Positions 59,385-64,000 of a stretch of 64,000 nt of DNA are shown here, one piece after another. The position numbers and the translations under genes were made by a program. This DNA is from Aeromicrobium sp. Root472D3 (lineage in GTDB: Bacteria > Actinomycetota > Actinomycetes > Propionibacteriales > Nocardioidaceae): positions 1,564,303-1,628,302 of the forward strand of contig NZ_LMET01000001.1 in NCBI RefSeq assembly GCF_001426485.1. Direction: 5' to 3'. The number at the start of each line of letters is the position of its first letter. The first letter of the stretch is position 1. A model generated the notes under the pieces. It saw only the letters and a list, made by a program, of their open reading frames with translations, was not told where the DNA came from and did no database searches.

Positions 59385-60754
59385 CGGGGCACCTCCAGCC
59401 GCCACAGGGTGCCGTGGTCCGCGGCGGAGGCGACCCGCAGGGCCGCCCCGTGGCGCTCGGCGGCGTCGGTGAGCAGGCGCAGGCCGAAGTGCCCCTCCGC
59501 AGGGTGCGCGAGGGCCGCGGCGACGTCGAAGCCGAGACCGTCGTCGGCGACGTCGAGCGTCACGCCGTCCGGACGTGTCGCGAGCGTCAGCGTGACCTCG
59601 GAGGCCTGCGCGTGGCGGGCGGCGTTGCGCAGGCACTCCTGCGCGACCTGGAACACGAGTCGCTCGGTCTCACGGTCGAGTGTCAGCTCGACGGCGTCGG
59701 GCAGCACCGTGCGCACGACGATGTCGCGCGTCTGCAGGCCGTCGGCGAGATCGCGGAGCGCCGGCACGAGGCCGGTCTCGGCCAGGGTCGGCGGGTAGAT
59801 GTCGACGAGCAGCGAGCGCAGGCCGCCGATGCCGGTGCGGACGGCGGCCGCGGCCTCGTCGAGCGTGTCGGCGAGGTCGTCGTGGCCGGCGGCCCGGGTC
59901 GTGGCGGCGGCTCCCGAGACGGCGAACGACGTCGCGGCGAGCTCCTGGACGACTCCGTCGTGCAGGGTGGCCGCGATGCGTCGCCGCTCGGCGTCGGACG
60001 CGTCGAGGGCCTTCTGCAGCAGGTGCTCGCGCTGCGCCTGACCCCGACGCAACCGGTCGAGCAGGCGCCAGAGCACGGGCAGCATCAGCACCAGCAGGCC
60101 GATCAGGCTCGACAGCGTGATGCCGGCGAACCCGCGCCAGATGTCACCGCTGCGGGCGAGGACGACGTCGTACGGGGCGTACGTCTCGAACAGCAGGCGG
60201 TGGCCGTCGGGGGTCGTCACGGGGCGGTAGACCTCGAGCAGCTTGCCCCGTCCGCGCTCGTACCGGTTCTCCGGCTCGTCGAGATCGGTGACCTCGGCGC
60301 GTGTCGCGGGATCTCGGAGGACGGCACGCTCGTCGGGCCCCAGGTCGAACGTGCGGCCGACGAGCCGTGACTCGTCGGAGTAGACGATCGTGCCGTCCGG
60401 CAGCCAGAACTTCACCCGGACGATCGACGCGCCCAGCATGGTGGACCGCACAGCCTCGTCGAGACGCGCGACGGCGGCAGGGTCGCCGTCGACGATGCTG
60501 TCGAGCAGGGCCGGCTCGACCACCGCGTCGGCCAGGATGCCGGCGCGCTGGGCGGCGTCGTTCACGGCCTCGCGCTCCGCGACGCGACGCGCGGCCGCCG
60601 AGCCGAGAAAGCCGACCACGACCAGGACGACGAGGGTCATCGCGACGACCTGCAGGTACACGCGGCGCGAGCGCAGCGGCGGCTCGAGCCGGTCGGGGGG
60701 AGCTCCTGACGACAGCACGCACCACGGCGCCCCGGAGGGCGCCGTGGTGGTCAT
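59381..60754 (-). CDS. Sensor histidine kinase of the NarL-coupled type
   Basis: 457 residues. One membrane helix (about 33-53), an extracytoplasmic domain of about 150 residues (contains FWLPDGTIVYSDESRLVG and FETYAPYDVV), a second helix near 210-230, then HisKA_3 with AERRRIAATLHDGVVQELA (His near 265) and HATPase (QECLRNAARHA, DDGLGFD, GLRLL). It senses an external signal, unidentified. It is first of the two-gene operon. Confidence 0.93.
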   Translation of the reverse strand: MTTTAPSGAPWCVLSSGAPPDRLEPPLRSRRVYLQVVAMTLVVLVVVGFLGSAAARRVAEREAVNDAAQRAGILADAVVEPALLDSIVDGDPAAVARLDEAVRSTMLGASIVRVKFWLPDGTIVYSDESRLVGRTFDLGPDERAVLRDPATRAEVTDLDEPENRYERGRGKLLEVYRPVTTPDGHRLLFETYAPYDVVLARSGDIWRGFAGITLSSLIGLLVLMLPVLWRLLDRLRRGQAQREHLLQKALDASDAERRRIAATLHDGVVQELAATSFAVSGAAATTRAAGHDDLADTLDEAAAAVRTGIGGLRSLLVDIYPPTLAETGLVPALRDLADGLQTRDIVVRTVLPDAVELTLDRETERLVFQVAQECLRNAARHAQASEVTLTLATRPDGVTLDVADDGLGFDVAAALAHPAEGHFGLRLLTDAAERHGAALRVASAADHGTLWRLEVPR

Positions 60755-60766
60755 GCGGTCTCGCTG

Positions 60767-61303
60767 TCAGTCGTCGCTGCCGTGGTCATCGGACTCAGTA
60801 TGACCGCCGCTGCGGTCGTCATCGCCGCCGTGGCGACGGCTGTCGTCGGTGCCGTCGTCGGTCGTGGTGTCGTCGGTGCCCGTGTGGCGCTGGTGGTGGG
60901 CGCCGTCGTCGGTCGTGGCGTCGTCGGTGCCCGTGTGGCGCTGGTGGTGGGCGCCGTCGTGGGTCGTGGCGTCGTCGGTGCCCGTGTGGCGCTGGTGGTG
61001 GGCGCCGTCGTCGGTGCCGGACCTGCGTCCGCCCCTGTCGTCGCCCGGCTCGGCGTGACGGTCACGGCGACCGTGGTCGTCCGAGACGGCAGGTGTCGTC
61101 GCGGACGGCGTCGTCGCGGACGGCGTGGGAGCCGTGGTGGGCGAGGGGGTGGTCGGCGCTGCCGCGGACGGCGTGGCCGTGCTCGCCGCGGCCGCGGGCT
61201 TGAGCGGCACGCTGGTCGTCAGCGAGGTGTTCCCGGCGACGCCGAGCACGGCCGGGACCGCGGCCACCACCAGACCGGTGGCGATGATGATGAGTCGTTG
61301 CAT
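60767..61303 (-). CDS. Secreted protein with His/Asp-rich tandem repeats
   Basis: 178 residues from ATG 61303 with GAGAGGA upstream. Residues 1-25 are a signal peptide (LIIIATGLVVAAVPAVLG), then a Pro/Thr/Ser linker (about 35-75). The second half has three copies of a 17-residue unit (GAHHQRHTGTDDATT core) and a Gly/His/Asp-rich tail ending SDDHGSDD. Clustered His and Asp suggest metal or cation binding. It lies just upstream of the sensor kinase on the same strand and shares a 14-bp upstream motif with the next gene. Confidence 0.7.
   Translation of the reverse strand: MQRLIIIATGLVVAAVPAVLGVAGNTSLTTSVPLKPAAAASTATPSAAAPTTPSPTTAPTPSATTPSATTPAVSDDHGRRDRHAEPGDDRGGRRSGTDDGAHHQRHTGTDDATTHDGAHHQRHTGTDDATTDDGAHHQRHTGTDDTTTDDGTDDSRRHGGDDDRSGGHTESDDHGSDD
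60861..61013. repeat. 51-bp tandem repeat, three copies
   Basis: Units start at 60861, 60912 and 60963 and are nearly identical, in phase with the 17-residue repeat of the secreted protein. Copy number may vary between strains. Confidence 0.85.
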
Positions 61304-61377
61304 GATCGTTCCTCTCGTAGGTCGTGCTGGTGCTGATGTCCTCCGAGCCTCGCCGGGTGCGGGTCGCGGTCGCCATC

Positions 61378-61391
61378 GTCCGATGGTCCTA
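61378..61391 (-). promoter_or_regulatory. Shared 14-bp motif, copy 1
   Basis: GTCCGATGGTCCTA (reads TAGGACCATCGGAC on the minus strand), 75 bp upstream of the His-rich protein start. CCATCG-TC-CGATGG (61373-61386) overlaps it as an inverted repeat. The same 14-mer lies at 62355-62368. Confidence 0.65.
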
Positions 61392-61415
61392 CGACCCACG
61401 CCCGGGTCGCGGACG

Positions 61416-62276
61416 TCAGCCGATGGGCGTCGGGTTCGTGGGCAGCGGCGGGACCGTAAGCGACCCGCGAACCTGGTTCTGCGCCTGGCACCGGCTCGTG
61501 CAGCTCGTCGCGCCGGCCGACAGCTCGATCGCGTCCTCGCCCAGCACGCCGCCGAGACGTCCGCCCGGCTCGACGCTCCAGCGGGTCACGGTGCCGTCCT
61601 GGAACAGCTTCGTCGCGACCTGGGGACTGTCCTTGCCCAGCAGCATCTGGTGGTGTCCGGTCGGGCTCTGCGCGGGCGTGACCGGGTCGGCGCCGTCGCC
61701 GAAGTTGATCTTCCCGGTGAACGGGTTGACGAAGTAGAACAGCGTGGGGCCGAGGGTGTGGACGAGCTCGACCCTCGACGCGAACTCCGGCTCCATCTGG
61801 AAGATGCCGCCCGTCGGGGCGTCCTTGGCCTGCACCTTGAGCTTGCCCGCCGCCGTCGCGAAGGTGATGACGACGGTGCCGTCCCGGACCTCGAGCTGCT
61901 TGACCGTCGTGCCGGAGCGCTGGGCCGCGGTGAGCACCGGCACCTTCGACGCGAAGATCACGGTGGGCCGGCTGACCATCCGGTCGGGGCTCGCGGCGCC
62001 GGTCAGCGAGTAGTCGTAGACGCCCAGCGTGGACGGATCGATCGTGAACGTGACGTGGCGGCCCGTGACCCGGATGGGACCGGTCGGCGTCACGCCCGAG
62101 ACCTTGGCGTCATTGCCGGGGGACGGGTCGTACGTCGTGCCGTTCAGGGTGACGGAGAAGTCGCCGACGGCGTCGGCCTTGGCCTGCGCCGCGGACGGCA
62201 CGGCGCCGACGACGGCGACGGCTGCGGCCAGGGCGATCGCCGCGCGGGCTGCGCGACGGATGGAGATGGTGGACAC
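61416..62276 (-). CDS. Secreted protein of unknown function
   Basis: 286 residues from GTG 62276, preceded by GAGGGAG. Signal peptide about 1-32 (ends SAAQAKA). The rest is beta-rich, with FSVTLNGTTYDPSPG, VTFTIDPSTLGVYDYSL, FYFVNPFTGKINFGDGADP and a late Cys pair in TSCTSRC. No enzyme motif is seen. I do not recognise the family. It shares the upstream 14-bp motif with the His-rich protein gene and lies between that gene and the ABC exporter. Confidence 0.75.
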   Translation of the reverse strand: MSTISIRRAARAAIALAAAVAVVGAVPSAAQAKADAVGDFSVTLNGTTYDPSPGNDAKVSGVTPTGPIRVTGRHVTFTIDPSTLGVYDYSLTGAASPDRMVSRPTVIFASKVPVLTAAQRSGTTVKQLEVRDGTVVITFATAAGKLKVQAKDAPTGGIFQMEPEFASRVELVHTLGPTLFYFVNPFTGKINFGDGADPVTPAQSPTGHHQMLLGKDSPQVATKLFQDGTVTRWSVEPGGRLGGVLGEDAIELSAGATSCTSRCQAQNQVRGSLTVPPLPTNPTPIG

Positions 62277-62340
62277 GGGTGCTCCCTCGTGGATCTGCCG
62301 CGCCCCTCTGGCGCGGTGATCCACGGTCCCGCCACGGCGG

Positions 62341-62368
62341 TAGGACCCACCAGTGTCCGATGGTCCTA
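62341..62368 (-). promoter_or_regulatory. Shared 14-bp motif, copy 2, with inverted repeat
   Basis: GTCCGATGGTCCTA at 62355-62368, 79 bp upstream of the secreted-protein start, nearly the same distance as copy 1. TAGGACC (62341-62347) and GGTCCTA (62362-62368) form an inverted repeat with a 14-nt spacer, like sites of NarL/DosR-type regulators. Confidence 0.65.
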
Positions 62369-62378
62369 GTACCCCGGG

Positions 62379-64000
62379 TCAGGTCGACCAGGCGGACCAC
62401 AGGTCGGCGTAGCGGCCGCCTGCTGCGACGAGCTCGTCGTGCGTGCCCTCCTCGACCACCCGGCCCTCGTGCATGACGATGACGCGATCGGCCGTCTGGG
62501 CCTGCGTCAGGCGATGCGCCACGACGAGCGAGGTCCGGCCGCGGGTCACGGCGATCGCCGCCTCCTCGAGCTCGCGCGCACCGCTCGAGCCGGCCTCGGC
62601 CGTCGCCTCGTCGAACACCGCCACCCGGGGGTCGTGCAGCACGACCCGGGCGAGCGCGAGCTGCTGCGCCTGCGATGGTGCGAGGAGGTGCCCGTGGTCG
62701 CCGACGACGGTGTCGAGCCCCTCGGGCAGCGCCTCGACCCAGGGCAGGGCCCGGACGACCGACAGCGCCTCGCGCACCTCGTCGTCGGACGCGTCGGCGT
62801 GCGCGAGGTCGACGTTCTCGCGCACCGTGCCCGAGAACACGTGGACGTCCTGCGTCACGAGCGCGATCGCCGAGCGGACGTGCGAGGGCTCGAGCGCCTC
62901 GAGCGGGAAGCCGCCGACCGTGACGCGTCCGCGCGTGGGCCTCAGCAGTCCGGCGGCCACCGCACCGAGCGTGCTCTTGCCCGCTCCGGTGGCTCCCACC
63001 AGGGCGACCCGCTCGCCGTCGAGCACGCGCAGCGTGACCTCGGACAGCACCCGCTGGCCGGCGACGTACTCGTGGCTGATGCCGCTGAGCTCGAGCGCGC
63101 CGGTGCGGACGGGGGAGGGGGTGTCGGCCGCCACGACGGGCTCGAGGAGCGCGACCCCGGCCAGGCGTGCGAGGGAGGCGCCGGCCGACTGGACGTCGTC
63201 GAAGATCATCAGCAGCGCGCCGATGGGGTTGAACAGACGGTGGAAGTACAGGGCCGCCGCCGTCACGGCTCCCACGGTCGTCAGGTCGTCGCGCACCAGC
63301 AGGAAGCCGGTCCCGAGCACGAGGAGCAGCCCGATCAGCTCCGACCGGTTGGTGCGGGCGCCGAAGCGCAGCAGCAGGTCGAACACGTCGAGCGTGATCG
63401 TCATGGCGTGCCGCGAGTGGTGCGCGATGCGGTCGATCTGGGCCTGCTCGCGCGACAGGGCCCGCAGGGTCGCGGCACCCTGCACTCCGCCCACCAGCAC
63501 CTCGGCGCGCTCGCCCTGGGCGATGCGCTCACGGCGGTAGTAGGGGCCCGAGCGCGGCAGGTACCAGCGCAGCCCCAGCGCGTAGAACGGCGCGCTCGCC
63601 AGCCCGGCCAGCCCGAGCCGCCAGTCGAGCGCGAACAGGCCACCCGCCGTGAAGACGACCGCGACCAGCGAGCCGATCAGCAGCGGGAGGATCTGGGTCA
63701 GCGACGTCGCGACCGACCGGACGTCGTCGCCCATGCGCGACAGCAGGTCGCCGGCACCCGCCTCCTCGAGCCGGGCGCTGTCGAGGTGCACGGCGCGGTC
63801 GAGCGCCCGCTCGCGCAGGTCGGCGAGCGCGGGCTCGCCGGCCCGTGCCAGGTACGTGACCGACACGGCCGTCCCGATGCCGGCGACGACGGCGGCGCCC
63901 CCGATCAGCAGGGCCCCTCGCAGGACGTCGGACGACTCGCGCCCCTCGATGACGGTGTCGACGATCTGACCCAGCACCCACGGGGCGACGAGACCCGCCA
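62379..64000 (-). CDS. ABC exporter subunit (membrane domain plus ATPase), N-terminus outside the window
   Basis: At least 540 residues; the frame stays open to the edge. The membrane domain shows ARLEEAGAGDLLSRMGDDV and six helices. The ATPase has Walker A LVGATGAGKSTLGAV, Q-loop VTQDVHVFSGTVREN, a signature that reads LAPSQAQQLALAR instead of LSGGQ, Walker B VAVFDEAT (catalytic Glu kept), a D-loop AEAGS and H-loop VVAHRL. The atypical signature marks a half of a heterodimer; its partner probably lies beyond the window. Substrate unknown. Confidence 0.9.
   Translation of the reverse strand, partial: AGLVAPWVLGQIVDTVIEGRESSDVLRGALLIGGAAVVAGIGTAVSVTYLARAGEPALADLRERALDRAVHLDSARLEEAGAGDLLSRMGDDVRSVATSLTQILPLLIGSLVAVVFTAGGLFALDWRLGLAGLASAPFYALGLRWYLPRSGPYYRRERIAQGERAEVLVGGVQGAATLRALSREQAQIDRIAHHSRHAMTITLDVFDLLLRFGARTNRSELIGLLLVLGTGFLLVRDDLTTVGAVTAAALYFHRLFNPIGALLMIFDDVQSAGASLARLAGVALLEPVVAADTPSPVRTGALELSGISHEYVAGQRVLSEVTLRVLDGERVALVGATGAGKSTLGAVAAGLLRPTRGRVTVGGFPLEALEPSHVRSAIALVTQDVHVFSGTVRENVDLAHADASDDEVREALSVVRALPWVEALPEGLDTVVGDHGHLLAPSQAQQLALARVVLHDPRVAVFDEATAEAGSSGARELEEAAIAVTRGRTSLVVAHRLTQAQTADRVIVMHEGRVVEEGTHDELVAAGGRYADLWSAWST

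Noticed and set aside
60861..61013. Tandem repeats considered as a CRISPR array
   Set aside because: Units are contiguous without variable spacers and are in phase with a protein repeat; no cas genes.
60782..61336. Hydrophobic plus-strand frame with VGARVALVVGAVVGR-type repeats
   Set aside because: It is the complement of the His-rich repeat gene. The minus strand has the Shine-Dalgarno and a signal peptide, the plus strand neither.

Overview
The window is about 70% GC, with very dense coding, GTG starts, many ATGA stop/start overlaps and a SigR-RsrA/aroA/rsgA/SRAP neighbourhood. This points to a high-GC Actinobacterium. Gene content (24-residue ribosomal protein bL37, DUF3090/SCO1664/histidine-phosphatase trio, FprB with an AurF-like partner, mycothiol-type ArsC) fits Nocardioidaceae such as Aeromicrobium or Nocardioides. 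The genus is an inference. No rRNA, tRNA, CRISPR array, insertion sequence or phage gene was seen, so this looks like ordinary chromosome. Many genes appear leaderless: a TANNNT box ends exactly 6-7 nt before the start codon.

Layout. 1-9.9 kb: a DUF1349 gene cut by the window edge; TetR and an atypical SDR behind a perfect inverted repeat; WrbA-type quinone reductase; secreted lysyl-oxidase-like protein; SGNH hydrolase with TetR; class A beta-lactamase broken by two compensating frameshifts; GlxA-type AraC regulator divergent from an isochorismatase-fold hydrolase; an alkyltransferase-like DNA repair protein. 10-18.7 kb: bestrophin; a Tat-exported intradiol-dioxygenase-like lipoprotein followed by its own tatA-tatC-tatB set; a secreted protein with a membrane acyltransferase; FetB-like permease. 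18.7-24.4 kb: MmyB-type regulator divergent from a PdxI-like reductase; an arsenic island (ArsR-ArsC fusion, Acr3, ArsC); an FAD dehydrogenase. 24.5-34.2 kb: PucR regulator, a divergent anti-sigma kinase/STAS pair, acyl-CoA synthetase, an FAD/ABM monooxygenase pair, VapBC, a PRISE-type reductase, and a CoA-transferase operon with a divergent IclR.

34.2-47.4 kb: a TspO-like membrane protein, a second atypical SDR, HU, nitronate monooxygenase divergent from an ABC1 kinase, Old Yellow Enzyme, the conserved actinobacterial trio with an epimerase, a diiron oxygenase/FprB operon, and small secreted or acidic proteins. 47.5-58.3 kb: ArfB/PadR, a gene-poor 325-bp patch with three long imperfect palindromes, CBS protein, hisN-rsgA-aroA, DoxX, an ECF sigma factor fused to its own zinc-finger/membrane/extracellular region, a degenerate GGDEF-like protein, SRAP, sigR-rsrA, aquaporin and bL37. 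58.4-64 kb: a hotdog protein, a NarL/LuxR two-component system, two secreted proteins sharing a 14-bp upstream motif, and an ABC exporter half running off the end.

The most notable points are the sigR gene, which carries a textbook SigR-type promoter upstream of a longer start plus an internal leaderless-type promoter for a shorter one; the Tat set beside its likely substrate; the palindrome cluster at 48.6-48.8 kb; the motif linking the two-component system to two secreted proteins; and operator-like motifs shared by distant genes.
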